A DNA stretch of 64,000 nt from DFXE01 sp032054765 (GCA_032054765.1 DAMBSC010000008.1:1-64000), one strand, 5' to 3'. Shown: positions 1-8,197, numbered from the stretch's first letter. Made by a program: numbers and translations. The notes: generated by a model from the sequence alone, not told the origin.

Positions 1-57
1 TCATTACTCTTCTACAACTTAATATTAACCGTCCAACTTTTTGGGTGCAGTTCATGA
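1..57 (+). CDS. 3' end of a transposase (partial, cut by window edge)
   Basis: Frame 1 reads through the first base and ends at a TGA at 55-57. The peptide ends in LTVQLFGCSS, which resembles the C-terminal tail I recall for IS4-type transposases in Bacteroides and relatives. Only 18 codons are visible, so the family assignment is from memory of that tail and is tentative. The following 85 bases up to the next gene probably contain the end of the insertion sequence, but its terminal repeat cannot be defined without the other end. The placement suggests that an IS sits at or inside the mobilizable element. Confidence 0.45.
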   Translation, partial: SLLFYNLILTVQLFGCSS

Positions 58-142
58 GCGAAAAGGAAGATTTTCTTTAAAACGGAGCTTGGTCTTGACG
101 TTTTATTCTTGGTCTATATCTTTGTATGGCAGTTGAAAAAAG

Positions 143-694
143 TTATTTCCCTTGCTTTAGTTTTTCTGCTTCTTGTCTTAAACGTTCCGCTTCTTGTTCT
201 TTCAGGCGTATTTGCTCCAAACGTTTCGCTTCTTCAATCAGGGCTTTTTCGTATTTTTTCACTTCATTCCGTATAATCTTGACACTATCCCGTTTATTCT
301 CAAAAATATTTTCCAGATTAATTAGTCTTTGGGGGGTGATTTCTCCCAGCATTTTAATATATCGATATTTCAAATCAGTATCTTCGTAGGTACTGATTTC
401 ATTTCGTTGGTTGTATATGGTGAAGAAAGAGCATAGACACACAATAAACACTCCGATAAAACCAAAAAAGATTTCATTAGAGTCAGTACTAAAAATGTGA
501 CGATGCTCTGTTTTTACGGGTTTACGGGTTTCTTCAATTGCTTTATCCAACTTATCTGTAAGGTCATTAAGAGCTGATAAGTCGGGTATTTCTATCTGAG
601 GTTGGATAACAGGTTTATTATCATTCCCTTTCTTTATAAGCTCCTTGATTTCTTCAAAAAGCGTATATACTTCGTTGTTATCAATAGTTTTCAT
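143..694 (-). CDS. Membrane-anchored coiled-coil protein of the mobilization region
   Basis: A 183-residue protein with a soluble N-terminal part, one clear hydrophobic segment at about residues 74-94, and a strongly charged C-terminal helix (about 140-183, rich in Glu, Lys, Arg and Gln with heptad-like spacing) that looks like a coiled coil. It lies 21 bp downstream of the relaxase gene on the same strand, so it is probably the last gene of a mobC-relaxase-membrane protein operon. I do not recognise a named family. The position suggests a mobilization accessory protein, perhaps one that brings the relaxosome to the membrane or coupling protein, but this is inference from context. Confidence 0.6.
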   Translation of the reverse strand: MKTIDNNEVYTLFEEIKELIKKGNDNKPVIQPQIEIPDLSALNDLTDKLDKAIEETRKPVKTEHRHIFSTDSNEIFFGFIGVFIVCLCSFFTIYNQRNEISTYEDTDLKYRYIKMLGEITPQRLINLENIFENKRDSVKIIRNEVKKYEKALIEEAKRLEQIRLKEQEAERLRQEAEKLKQGK

Positions 695-715
695 GTTTGA
701 TTAATTTTGTTTGTT

Positions 716-1645
716 TTACATTTGTCTTCCATATCTCCGTTTTTTCTTTTTCTTCTGCATCCGGTGTTGAAACTCGGCTTCATCGGCATTATAGCCGTTT
801 CCGGGTTGAATACTTAATAAACCACCTAATGCAGAACCAACGGATTCCACAGTTGAACCAATAGCATTGGTTGTTGAAGGGGAATGGGATTGACCTATAT
901 TTTGATTTTTAGCATTCATATTTAACTGGTAGTCAATCTTTGAATAGCTGTACATCTTATCAACTTTAGAGCCGTTAAATAGATAACCGTTCTTTTCAAA
1001 ACGGACTCCTTGTATTTCATCGGAATTACCTTTGTATTTGAATTCTGTATTTATTCCGGCTTTTTGAAGTTCGGATAACAGTTGTTTCCAATTTTTACAC
1101 TTGGGAACTGATGCATTAAGGACATTGTATATCTCATATTTGGTTTTATCCGGTTCTTTTAAGCGGTGTTCTTTCACGTTCTCTTTCCCTGAAGAAAAGT
1201 ATAAACCGTATTTTTCGGTGAGTTCTTTGCAGATTTTCTCACTCCGGAAACGGTCGTTACTATCGGTTATCGTTTTCCCATTATTATCCACACGGTTAAA
1301 TACCAAATGTATATGTGGATGCTCTTTGTCAAAATGCCTTGCAATTATATATTGGGTGTTTTCTATACCCATTTGTTTCATATAATCCCGTGCAATCTGT
1401 ACCATCAATGCGTTGGACAGCTTATCTTTATCCTGTGCTGAAAAATCCAGAGATATATGACAAACGGATTTTGATACCCGTTCATTTAAGCTCGCTTGGA
1501 TAACAAAGCTCCGAATAAGAGATGCTTTGCTTTTCATCCGGAGTCCGTCAAAGTCAATAATACGGGTATTCTTTTCTTTATCCAGAATATAATTGATTAC
1601 GCCTTTGAACGCTTTACCTTTTACTATTTTTGCCATCATCTTCAA
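716..1645 (-). CDS. Relaxase / mobilization nuclease (MobB-like)
   Basis: Relaxase of 309 residues that would nick oriT and lead DNA transfer when a conjugative helper is present. The histidine motif HFDKEHPHIHLVFNRVD at residues 104-120 is the metal-binding motif III of MOBP/MobA-type relaxases (His 109, 111 and 113). An N-terminal MAKIVKGKAFKGVINYIL segment (from residue 4) is typical of Bacteroidota relaxases. The C-terminus ends in a very basic run of Lys and Arg. The gene overlaps the MobC-like gene by 32 bp, so they are translationally coupled. The start is MKMMAK; the Met at residue 4 is an alternative. The length is normal for the family and no damage is seen. Confidence 0.9.
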   Translation of the reverse strand: MKMMAKIVKGKAFKGVINYILDKEKNTRIIDFDGLRMKSKASLIRSFVIQASLNERVSKSVCHISLDFSAQDKDKLSNALMVQIARDYMKQMGIENTQYIIARHFDKEHPHIHLVFNRVDNNGKTITDSNDRFRSEKICKELTEKYGLYFSSGKENVKEHRLKEPDKTKYEIYNVLNASVPKCKNWKQLLSELQKAGINTEFKYKGNSDEIQGVRFEKNGYLFNGSKVDKMYSYSKIDYQLNMNAKNQNIGQSHSPSTTNAIGSTVESVGSALGGLLSIQPGNGYNADEAEFQHRMQKKKKKRRYGRQM

Positions 1646-1982
1646 TCATTTCAATCACGTTATCTATCTTATCAGCCAGAAAGAGATATTCGTTCCGTGC
1701 GCTGGTATATCCTTCCGCATTTGCTTTTCGTGCAATCTGATTCAGGTTGTTTCCCATACCTGAAAGTTTACGGATATAATCATTTAGTTCGGGAGTTAAT
1801 CGTGGACGGATTATACTTCCTTTTAAACAGGAACGGATGTATTCACTACGGCTAATCCCTGCTGATTTCGCTTTTGCTTTGAGTGAATAGTATTCACTTG
1901 TATCGAGTTTTACGCTGACCATGTAGGTGCGTTTCTCTCCTAATTTTTTGGTGGGGCGTCCACCTGTTTTTATTGTATTCAT
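1614..1982 (-). CDS. MobC-like relaxosome accessory protein
   Basis: A 122-residue basic protein. The N-terminal region (about residues 18-60) has the short strand plus helices expected of a ribbon-helix-helix DNA-binding fold. Residues 75-88 (GMGNNLNQIARKAN) match the conserved NLNQIAR motif of bacterial MobC proteins. MobC helps the relaxase melt or recognise oriT. It lies directly upstream of the relaxase and overlaps its start. The candidate oriT lies immediately upstream of this gene. The assignment rests on the motif and the gene order. Confidence 0.85.
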   Translation of the reverse strand: MNTIKTGGRPTKKLGEKRTYMVSVKLDTSEYYSLKAKAKSAGISRSEYIRSCLKGSIIRPRLTPELNDYIRKLSGMGNNLNQIARKANAEGYTSARNEYLFLADKIDNVIEMIEDDGKNSKR

Positions 1983-2025
1983 ATTGATTTTTTATTTGAT
2001 ATTTATGCTTTTTAGACCAACGGGA

Positions 2026-2095
2026 TGACCTCCCCATTTGGGGAGCAAGTGGGGTTTTGGTATGACCAAAACATAAACTTGCTCTGCTAAAAAAC
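2026..2095. other. Candidate origin of transfer (oriT)
   Basis: The intergenic space upstream of the mobC-relaxase pair holds nested inverted repeats: GAGCAAGT at 2043-2050 pairs with ACTTGCTC at 2077-2084, and inside it GTTTTGGT at 2054-2061 pairs with ACCAAAAC at 2065-2072. A separate CCCCA-TT-TGGGG hairpin is at 2032-2043. Nested repeats next to the relaxase genes are the usual oriT arrangement. The nick site cannot be placed from sequence alone. The structure could also act as a terminator or operator for the flanking genes. Confidence 0.5.
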
Positions 2096-2103
2096 GATAA
2101 CAG

Positions 2104-2829
2104 TCATTGGCGCCTGCTATCGCCTTTCAACTCGATAAAATTGAACATGGATTTTAACCGGTCGCCTGTCATTTTTCCGTATTGATTATCCTGACACAAT
2201 GTATCGAGCGTAAAATTACTTGTGCCATGCGTCCATCCTCCGGTATCGTATCTTTCACACAATAATTCGATTAACGGACTGCGCAGATTGCCAAAATCCA
2301 TTATCTGTTTGGGTTCTCTTCCGAACTCATCAATTACCAAAGGGAAGAGGGAGAATGATTTTATGGATTTTTCTTTCAGGGTATCTAACAGCTCGGTAGA
2401 TTTTATGAATTTGAGTAATGGGCGTTGTATATGTAATTCCCGGATAACCGTATTATACATGGAAGCTACTGATTCCATAATTACCGTTTTTCCGCAACCA
2501 TATTTACCTATAAGCATAATTCCTTTTCCCAAATCTCCTTCGAAGCGGTTATCAAACCTTAAATACCAATAGAGTTGCTTTAGGATAGGTTCGTTTTGCT
2601 TGTCAATGGCAAAAGTTATTTTTTCTCTTCTCTTTTCTAAGATGGTATTGGCACTTTCAGAAAGGAGTTGAAGATACTGCTCATAGCTGAACGGAAAAAC
2701 AAAACGCAAAGAATCGCTCTTTTTCTTTTCACCGGAAAATTGAACTTTCAATGATTCCAGACACACATTGAATTTATTAATCGAAATCACTCCCGCTGGC
2801 AATGAATTCTCTTTGTGAATATTTTCCAT
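2104..2829 (-). CDS. DnaC-like AAA+ ATPase
   Basis: A 241-residue P-loop ATPase. Walker A is GKYGCGKT at residues 108-115 and a Walker B-like LVIDEFG is at about 164-170, followed by a DnaC/IstB-style C-terminal half. Proteins of this kind load the replicative helicase or assist element replication. The start overlaps the 3' end of the preceding gene (2777-3187) by 53 bp, and together they resemble the paired replication genes of mobilizable elements, with an initiator-like protein followed by a DnaC-like loader. This suggests the element can replicate as a circle, which is inference. Confidence 0.75.
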   Translation of the reverse strand: MENIHKENSLPAGVISINKFNVCLESLKVQFSGEKKKSDSLRFVFPFSYEQYLQLLSESANTILEKRREKITFAIDKQNEPILKQLYWYLRFDNRFEGDLGKGIMLIGKYGCGKTVIMESVASMYNTVIRELHIQRPLLKFIKSTELLDTLKEKSIKSFSLFPLVIDEFGREPKQIMDFGNLRSPLIELLCERYDTGGWTHGTSNFTLDTLCQDNQYGKMTGDRLKSMFNFIELKGDSRRQ

Positions 2830-3187
2830 GTTTATTAGAATTATTAATATTGTTATTTGTCTTTGTCTTATTATTAAATGGTTCGGGTTTAGGTTTGGAT
2901 TTAGGTGTCAGAATCTGATACCTTGTTTTTATCCCTTGTCCGTCCCCTCCGGGAATAAAGTTTATAAGAGAGGCTTCCTTTAATTTCTCTCTTGCGGTTC
3001 GTAAAACGTCGGCTGAAATGCCTAAATACGCTTTCATCTTATTGTCTCCAAATTCTAACCATTCTACTTCCCAATAAGAACGATTTGCCAGATGAAGAAG
3101 AAAGAAATATAAGCGGGTAGTGTTGCCGTTAAATCCTTTCTGCTCATCAATCCGCCAAAAGTTGTTTATCAGGTCTAAATAGCTCAT
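2777..3187 (-). CDS. Probable replication initiator-like / winged-helix protein
   Basis: A 136-residue protein. The first 90 residues look like a helical DNA-binding module (sequence around ISADVLRTAREKLKEASLINF reads as a helix-turn-helix followed by a wing), as in DnaD-like or phage replication proteins. A Pro, Lys and Asn-rich tail follows. The gene overlaps the DnaC-like ATPase gene by 53 bp, and this coupling is the main argument for a replication role. The function was not identified from a specific motif. Confidence 0.5.
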   Translation of the reverse strand: MSYLDLINNFWRIDEQKGFNGNTTRLYFFLLHLANRSYWEVEWLEFGDNKMKAYLGISADVLRTAREKLKEASLINFIPGGDGQGIKTRYQILTPKSKPKPEPFNNKTKTNNNINNSNKHGKYSQREFIASGSDFD

Positions 3188-3195
3188 GAGGGGTC

Positions 3196-3513
3196 TTATT
3201 TAGTGTTCTTATCTGCGCCTTCCAGAATTCTGCGGACATCCGACATCCGGTAACGAACTTTATGACCGATTTTAAGTGTTTTCAGATAGTTCTTTTTGTT
3301 CCAGTGCCACAGGGTTGCATCACATACTCCACATATTTCTTTTACCTCTTCTTTTGTGAGGTACTTTTCCTTTCGGGCTTCCGCTATCTCTACCGATAAT
3401 TCATTTTTTGCCCGGTTAATCAAATCATTGGAGAAGTTGAGAAGGTCTTCTCCCGTTACTTCCAGTTTAATACTGGCTTTCTCATCCTGAATAATTGATA
3501 ATATATTCTTCAT
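3196..3513 (-). CDS. Excisionase-like helix-turn-helix protein
   Basis: A 105-residue protein. The C-terminal half from YLTKEEVKEICGV to RRILEG (about residues 50-99) is a MerR/excisionase-type helix-turn-helix (HTH_17 style) that ends in the typical GHKVRYRMSDVRRIL wing. Such proteins act as excision (directionality) factors or regulators in Bacteroidota mobile elements. It lies 8 bp upstream of the replication pair on the same strand, and behind a terminator, so transcription probably starts afresh in the 3514-3561 interval. Whether it controls excision or replication is not shown by the sequence. Confidence 0.7.
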   Translation of the reverse strand: MKNILSIIQDEKASIKLEVTGEDLLNFSNDLINRAKNELSVEIAEARKEKYLTKEEVKEICGVCDATLWHWNKKNYLKTLKIGHKVRYRMSDVRRILEGADKNTK

Positions 3514-3561
3514 AATTTTATAAACCCACCAATGGTTACAACTTCCTTTTCCCGGTGGTAT

Positions 3562-3600
3562 ATAAAAAAGAAAGCTGCTACCCGACTAATGGATAGCAGC
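3562..3600 (-). terminator. Rho-independent terminator after the 304-aa gene
   Basis: Read on the minus strand, GCTGCTATCC pairs with GGGTAGCAGC around a short loop (3574-3600, one mismatch), followed by a T-rich run at 3563-3573. It lies downstream of the 3685-4599 gene and separates the integrase/nuclease transcript from the replication/mobilization transcript. Confidence 0.7.
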
Positions 3601-3684
3601 TACAAAAATATATTAAAATAAATCTGATTATCAAATACTTAACACTCATTTAATTCGCCAATTAACAAAACGAATTAAACGAAT

Positions 3685-4599
3685 TTAATCAGAGAGAAGT
3701 TTCTTTATTTCATCAATGTAATCTCTGTTTTCTTTTAGGTCTTTCACCAGTTCCCCGTGAATAAGTTCATTTAATTCTTTATACGCATCTTGAATACCTC
3801 TTTCTGAGATTATCTTAATCTTCCTTCCATATTGTTCATTTAATGCATCCCTAAAAGTTTTCACTTCACATTGATAAATATAATTAAGTTCTTCTAATGC
3901 AATCTTTAAACAGGCAATATGACGTTTTGAATTTTTACTTATAAGAAATTTCTCAATTCGTATTAATATATCATCTGGTTTATGAATAATCGTATCTGAT
4001 AACATTTCCGGCAATGTCTGTTTATTGGGTTTGCGACCAACTTTTTTCTTTTCATCCGGAATGTTTTGTATTGCCCAATCTACCAGATTATCACCATCAA
4101 CGATGTGCATAATTTTTAGATGCTCATTCCAGTCCGATTTGGTGCGGAAACCTAAATTTATGGAAGAATTTATAACCATTTGGATAGTGGAAAGAATAGT
4201 TTCTTTTTCTACATAGGTGAGTTCGTGGCTCTTTCTTATTTCTTCCCCTTTTTCTACCATCCGCTCAAAGCTTTTACCAAAGTATAACCATGATAGCATA
4301 GCCGGAATAATCGATTTTTCCGAAGTATTATCAAATTCACTTATTAAAAATTCTGCCAGATTATTGTTTTCAAACAGGTCTTTTATATTGGATATATCAT
4401 CGTACAATCCCTGATTATTAATCTTCCGAATCATTCCTTTAAATTGTGGTGCAATCATAAAAGCCATCATTAAAATTTGTTGATAACCTTCGTTATCTTT
4501 CCGGTTCATTTCTTCTTCAAAACAATCATATTCTTCCGGATGTGAATCCATCCATTCTTTTATTTTCTGTTTGAAGTTGTCATATTCTTGTTGGCTCAT
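3685..4599 (-). CDS. Unknown 304-residue cargo protein of the mobilizable element
   Basis: I do not recognise this protein. It appears largely helical and charged, has no signal peptide or membrane segment, and shows no P-loop or nuclease motif. The N-terminal part is acidic (MSQQEYDNFKQKIKEWMDSHPEEYD), and the C-terminus carries long charged helices. It starts 21 bp downstream of the DUF1016 nuclease gene in the same direction and ends at a terminator, so the two form a probable two-gene unit between the integrase and replication genes. That is the usual place for cargo. A defence or toxin-antitoxin role with the nuclease is possible but unproven. Confidence 0.55.
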   Translation of the reverse strand: MSQQEYDNFKQKIKEWMDSHPEEYDCFEEEMNRKDNEGYQQILMMAFMIAPQFKGMIRKINNQGLYDDISNIKDLFENNNLAEFLISEFDNTSEKSIIPAMLSWLYFGKSFERMVEKGEEIRKSHELTYVEKETILSTIQMVINSSINLGFRTKSDWNEHLKIMHIVDGDNLVDWAIQNIPDEKKKVGRKPNKQTLPEMLSDTIIHKPDDILIRIEKFLISKNSKRHIACLKIALEELNYIYQCEVKTFRDALNEQYGRKIKIISERGIQDAYKELNELIHGELVKDLKENRDYIDEIKKLLSD

Positions 4600-4620
4600 G
4601 ATTATACTACTTATGAAATT

Positions 4621-5766
4621 TTATTCATCTTCATGATTTAATTCCTTTTCAATCTCTTCGATAGATGGAAGGGATGACTTGAAGTTTTCCGGTAATAGTT
4701 TTGAGAAGCTATATTCTGAAATTCCTATCGGTTGACTGCTACTCTTTAATGAATACTGAGCTTCGATATTATCTTTTGTCTTGCAAATGAGTAATCCAAT
4801 TGTAGGATTATCTATGTCTTTTTTTAATTGTTCATCGACAGCAACGATATAATATCCGAGTTTTCCCGTATGCTCCGGCTCAAACTCTTTAACTTTCAAT
4901 TCGATAACTACGTAACACCGGAGTTCTAAATGATAGAACAATAAATCAATACTTCTTTCTTTGCTACCTACTTTTATAGGATATTGCCTACCGACAAAGG
5001 CAAAACCTTGTCCAAGCTCTAATAAGAATTTTGTAATGTTATCGACCAAAGCATCTTCAAGTTCTTTTTCCTTATAATTTTCTGTTAATGTGAGAAAATC
5101 GAAATTATAAGGGTCTTTTAATGTTTCCTTTGCTAAATCGCTCTGGACATCAGGCAGCAATTTATCAAAATTATTAATTGATTTCCCTTGTGCGTGATAT
5201 AAGTCAGCATCCATAAAGTTCATCAACATGGCTCTACTCCAACCATTTTTTATCGTTTTCTGTACATAAAACAAAGCTTCGTGTATAGATTTACATTTGG
5301 AGAAAATTTCTATATGATGTCCCCAAGGAATTGAAAATAAAATGTTGGATTTGAATTCTTCATCATATAGAGTACGATTTGCTATGCTCTTATTGTCGGT
5401 GTTTCCTAAATTTCCAACAGCTTGTTGGAAATTTGTATCGTCTAATTTTCCAGCAAGCTGTTGGAAATCTGTATTCTCCTGAGTGTAAAATAAATAAAAC
5501 TTCTTCATGTTATACAGATTGGATTTTGAAAATCCATGCATATCTGGGAATTCAGATTTTAACTCTTTGTGAACTTGTTTGTAAAAACCACTTCCCCATA
5601 CTGTATCCATTTGACGAATAACTATATCCTTCCCTAAATCCCAATACAATCGCAACAATTCAGAATTAACTTTAACCGCTGCTCTTAGCTGACTTTGACG
5701 GATACGAACTTTCAAGTCTATCAGCCACTGCTTAAATTCCGAATCTTTTATTATATCTGTACTCAT
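4621..5766 (-). CDS. DUF1016 / YhcG-family PDDEXK nuclease
   Basis: A 381-residue protein. The N-terminal domain has the family features LYWDLGKDI (about 40-48) and GFSKSNLYNMKKFY (78-91). A central segment has IPWGHHIEI, and the C-terminal nuclease half carries SIDLLFYHLELRCYVVIELKV, where D and ExK fit a PDDEXK active site. Family members are predicted Holliday-junction-resolvase-like nucleases, often carried on mobile elements beside restriction genes. Residues 99-124 contain an unusual near-perfect tandem peptide repeat (DFQQLAGKL / NFQQAVGNL), described in the findings. The gene is 24 bp downstream of the integrase gene, so it is probably co-transcribed with it. Confidence 0.85.
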   Translation of the reverse strand: MSTDIIKDSEFKQWLIDLKVRIRQSQLRAAVKVNSELLRLYWDLGKDIVIRQMDTVWGSGFYKQVHKELKSEFPDMHGFSKSNLYNMKKFYLFYTQENTDFQQLAGKLDDTNFQQAVGNLGNTDNKSIANRTLYDEEFKSNILFSIPWGHHIEIFSKCKSIHEALFYVQKTIKNGWSRAMLMNFMDADLYHAQGKSINNFDKLLPDVQSDLAKETLKDPYNFDFLTLTENYKEKELEDALVDNITKFLLELGQGFAFVGRQYPIKVGSKERSIDLLFYHLELRCYVVIELKVKEFEPEHTGKLGYYIVAVDEQLKKDIDNPTIGLLICKTKDNIEAQYSLKSSSQPIGISEYSFSKLLPENFKSSLPSIEEIEKELNHEDE

Positions 5767-5790
5767 GTTATTTCTTCTGTTTTCAGGTAT

Positions 5791-7155
5791 TTAATCCAAC
5801 AAATTTACTAATTCTTTTTTCATTTCTTCATCTATCTCACGATAACGGTTGAAAGCTTTGCTTCCTTCTTTATGTCCGCTTAATGCTCCGATTAAATTGG
5901 GGTCTTTTACTTTCTTATATATATTGCCTATAAATGTTCTACGTGCCATATGACTACTCGCTACTTCGTATAATGGCTTTTTTACTTCTTCATTTGTTAG
6001 AGGGTCTAATACCGTTACTGTTCGATTTAGTTCTGCTAATTGAAAAGCTTTTTTAATAGCATCATTATATTTCTGCTCCGATATGAATGGCAATAGCTTT
6101 TCACTTTCATAGTCTTTGTATTTTTCTAAAATGGCTTTCGCTTTATCGTTTAGTGGCACTCTCACGGTTACGGGATTTCCCTCTTTCGTTTTTCGGGGAA
6201 TATACTCAATCGCTTCATTTATTACATTTTGTTTAGTCATTCTGTATAAATCGCCAATTCGGCAACCGATAAGGCTTTGAAATATAAATATATCCCTCTG
6301 TATTTCTGTTTGTTTATGTTCGGATAAGTCTTTTTCATACAATTTATCACGTTCTTCCAATGTGATATATATAGGAGTGCCATACGTACATTCATCAATT
6401 CTGAATTGGTCGAATGGTCTGTTCTTGGTTTTCTTGGTATCATAGCACCACAAGAAAAAAGTTCTTATCCTGCAAAAACAGTCAATTAATGTATTCTTTC
6501 CTCTTGGCTTTGGAGTGCGTTTCTCCGGTATTTGTTCGTAAATTGCCGGATATAACTCATAGTACCGATACTCATTTTCAAAGAAATCCCACATATCATG
6601 TAAAGTGTCGGGCGTAATATTGTCGATATCTAAAATAAATGATTTCTGTCCCCTTTTAGTAGCCCTTACATATAACTCATAACGGAGTAATGCTCTCTTA
6701 ACCACCCGGAAATTCTTCTTTCTTACTTCCGAGAGTTTATGCTTTAGTAAAAACTCATCTAATAGTTGTTCAAAAGTTGGTTTTGTTTCCGCTTCTATTT
6801 GTTCTTGCGTTTTGTACTTGTCCGGATGGTGGTATTTATCAATTGTTTCACTTAACCATTCGGCGTCCACATCTTCTGTATAGCTTTGAATTATTAAAGA
6901 AACAATATTTTGAATATCATTTCGTAATCTGATTTTCTCATCATCGCTAATCAATGCTACCCTATCTTTATAACCCTGTTTTTCCGGACTCCAATGATTG
7001 GGGTTGATTGTCAATTCACTGGCAGACTTAAAATCTTTATTTTTGTCTCTCAGACGAAAATAAATAGTTGCCTGACTATCGGTGTCATTTTTCTTTGCGG
7101 TCTTTCTTAGAAATGCGGAAACTTTCATATATCGTTGATAATTGATTTGGTACAA
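5791..7155 (-). CDS. Tyrosine recombinase / integrase of the mobilizable element
   Basis: A 454-residue integrase with three parts: an arm-binding domain (about 10-110, YFRLRDKNK and NPNHWSPEKQG as in Bacteroidota elements), a SAM-like core-binding domain (125-245) and a catalytic domain. The catalytic set is complete: Arg299 (GCRIGDL), Lys322, His402 and Arg405 (HMARRTF), His428 (SGHKEGS) and the nucleophile Tyr438 (FNRYREID). It therefore looks active. It is the outermost gene of the element, with the presumed attachment site just beyond its 5' end. It is the first gene of the minus-strand transcript that also covers the DUF1016 nuclease. Confidence 0.92.
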   Translation of the reverse strand: MYQINYQRYMKVSAFLRKTAKKNDTDSQATIYFRLRDKNKDFKSASELTINPNHWSPEKQGYKDRVALISDDEKIRLRNDIQNIVSLIIQSYTEDVDAEWLSETIDKYHHPDKYKTQEQIEAETKPTFEQLLDEFLLKHKLSEVRKKNFRVVKRALLRYELYVRATKRGQKSFILDIDNITPDTLHDMWDFFENEYRYYELYPAIYEQIPEKRTPKPRGKNTLIDCFCRIRTFFLWCYDTKKTKNRPFDQFRIDECTYGTPIYITLEERDKLYEKDLSEHKQTEIQRDIFIFQSLIGCRIGDLYRMTKQNVINEAIEYIPRKTKEGNPVTVRVPLNDKAKAILEKYKDYESEKLLPFISEQKYNDAIKKAFQLAELNRTVTVLDPLTNEEVKKPLYEVASSHMARRTFIGNIYKKVKDPNLIGALSGHKEGSKAFNRYREIDEEMKKELVNLLD

Positions 7156-7321
7156 AGATAAATATTTGTTCCCAAATTGTTCCCATACATCCTAAATTTA
7201 TTTCAATCTCATTAAATCACATTAAAAACAAAATCTAATTTATTTGATTAATTATCAACTATTTAATTCTATATCTATGTAAAATTTAAGTAGTTTAATT
7301 TGCTCCCAATTTAATAGTTTT

Positions 7322-7340
7322 GCCCCCGGCTCTGGGTACT
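7322..7340. other. Candidate attachment-site junction
   Basis: A GC-rich 19-base stretch (GCCCCCGGCTCTGGGTACT) stands out in very AT-rich DNA, between the integrase start (7155) and a strong terminator at 7343. A GC-rich segment followed by a terminator next to an integrase gene looks like the 3' end of an RNA gene used as an integration target. I could not fold it into a recognisable tRNA 3' half, and the second copy expected at the other end of the element lies outside the window. The rest of the 7156-7537 interval shows no gene apart from a possible 3' peptide relic (KKLHTDRFLELKENDD..., minus strand, 7441-7520). Confidence 0.3.
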
Positions 7341-7342
7341 AT

Positions 7343-7384
7343 AAAATCCTGATTTCTGACTGAAAATCAGGATTTTCTCTTTTA
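7343..7384 (+). terminator. Strong hairpin terminator beside the presumed att site
   Basis: AAAATCCTGATTT at 7343-7355 pairs perfectly with AAATCAGGATTTT at 7364-7376 around a short loop, followed by TCTCTTTT on the plus strand. No intact plus-strand gene lies immediately upstream, so this probably belonged to a gene whose 5' part was displaced by integration of the element. Confidence 0.7.
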
Positions 7385-7537
7385 TTGGGATGTAAAAAAA
7401 TAATGTATCATTATTTTCTATCCATATAATTTTTAATTACTTCCCAGCCTCAACTTGACCTTTAGGAGAAAGATTACAATCGTCATTTTCTTTTAATTCG
7501 AGAAAACGGTCAGTATGCAGTTTCTTTATTTTAAATT

Positions 7538-8197
7538 CTACATCTGAGTCTCAAAAACATATTTCATATTGTAATTGTAATACTTATCTTTTTTAAATAA
7601 GATTTCCCCTTCATCTATTTTTTCAAAGCCTAATTTAGTATAAAAAGATACATTTTCGGATAGTTGTGTTGTTAGACCTATTAATTTACAGGTAGGGTTT
7701 AGAGACACAAGTTCTTGAATAATGTGTTTTATAGCGTATGAGCCTACTCCTGTTCCTCGGTATTCTTCTCGAATTACGACCATAGATAAATAATAATATT
7801 CAGAAGTTTTCATTGATTTTGTAAGTGCTGATTTATTACAACTATCTAAGCCCATCATTCGGATTAAGGATTTTAACCCAAATTTTAAAATGAAATTAAA
7901 TAATCCTATTTTAGAATAAATAAGGATACTATTTTTAACTCCTTCTGGGGGAATTAGAGAAAATGTTCCGATTATCTTTCCTGTGTTTTCCTCTTTTATA
8001 ACACGTGTTAGGGCTTTCTTTTGATTATTGAGAATAAGGCTTGTCCTGAACAACCAAAGCAAACCTTCATTCAACTGATTTTTATTTTTAAAAATAATAG
8101 AGTATGCAGGATTTGTTTTAAAAGCATCTGTTAGAATTCCAGAAACTTCGTCAACTTCTGATAATCGGATTTTTTCTATAGATAAACTTTCTTTCAT
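7538..8197 (-). CDS. GNAT-family N-acetyltransferase
   Basis: A 219-residue acetyltransferase of the GNAT superfamily. The acetyl-CoA-binding motif A is seen as VVIREEYRGTGVGSYAIKHII, with the R-x-x-G-x-G signature in EYRGTGVG, followed by LIGLTTQLSENVSFYTKLGFEKI, a typical motif B ending. The N-terminus resembles the DAF-N-P segment seen in several detoxification or resistance acetyltransferases. The substrate cannot be inferred. Its ATG overlaps by one base (TAATG) the stop of an upstream gene remnant, showing that it once followed another gene in an operon. It is intact inside an otherwise decayed island. Confidence 0.8.
   Translation of the reverse strand: MKESLSIEKIRLSEVDEVSGILTDAFKTNPAYSIIFKNKNQLNEGLLWLFRTSLILNNQKKALTRVIKEENTGKIIGTFSLIPPEGVKNSILIYSKIGLFNFILKFGLKSLIRMMGLDSCNKSALTKSMKTSEYYYLSMVVIREEYRGTGVGSYAIKHIIQELVSLNPTCKLIGLTTQLSENVSFYTKLGFEKIDEGEILFKKDKYYNYNMKYVFETQM

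Noticed and set aside
7322..7340. tRNA gene at the element edge
   Set aside because: No T-arm with the TTCRA loop and no discriminator and acceptor pairing could be built, and no anticodon arm lies upstream.
7441..7520. Peptide frame KKLHTDRFLELKENDD... as a separate small gene
   Set aside because: It has no start codon and a stop just upstream in frame. At most it is a 3' relic, with no family recognised.
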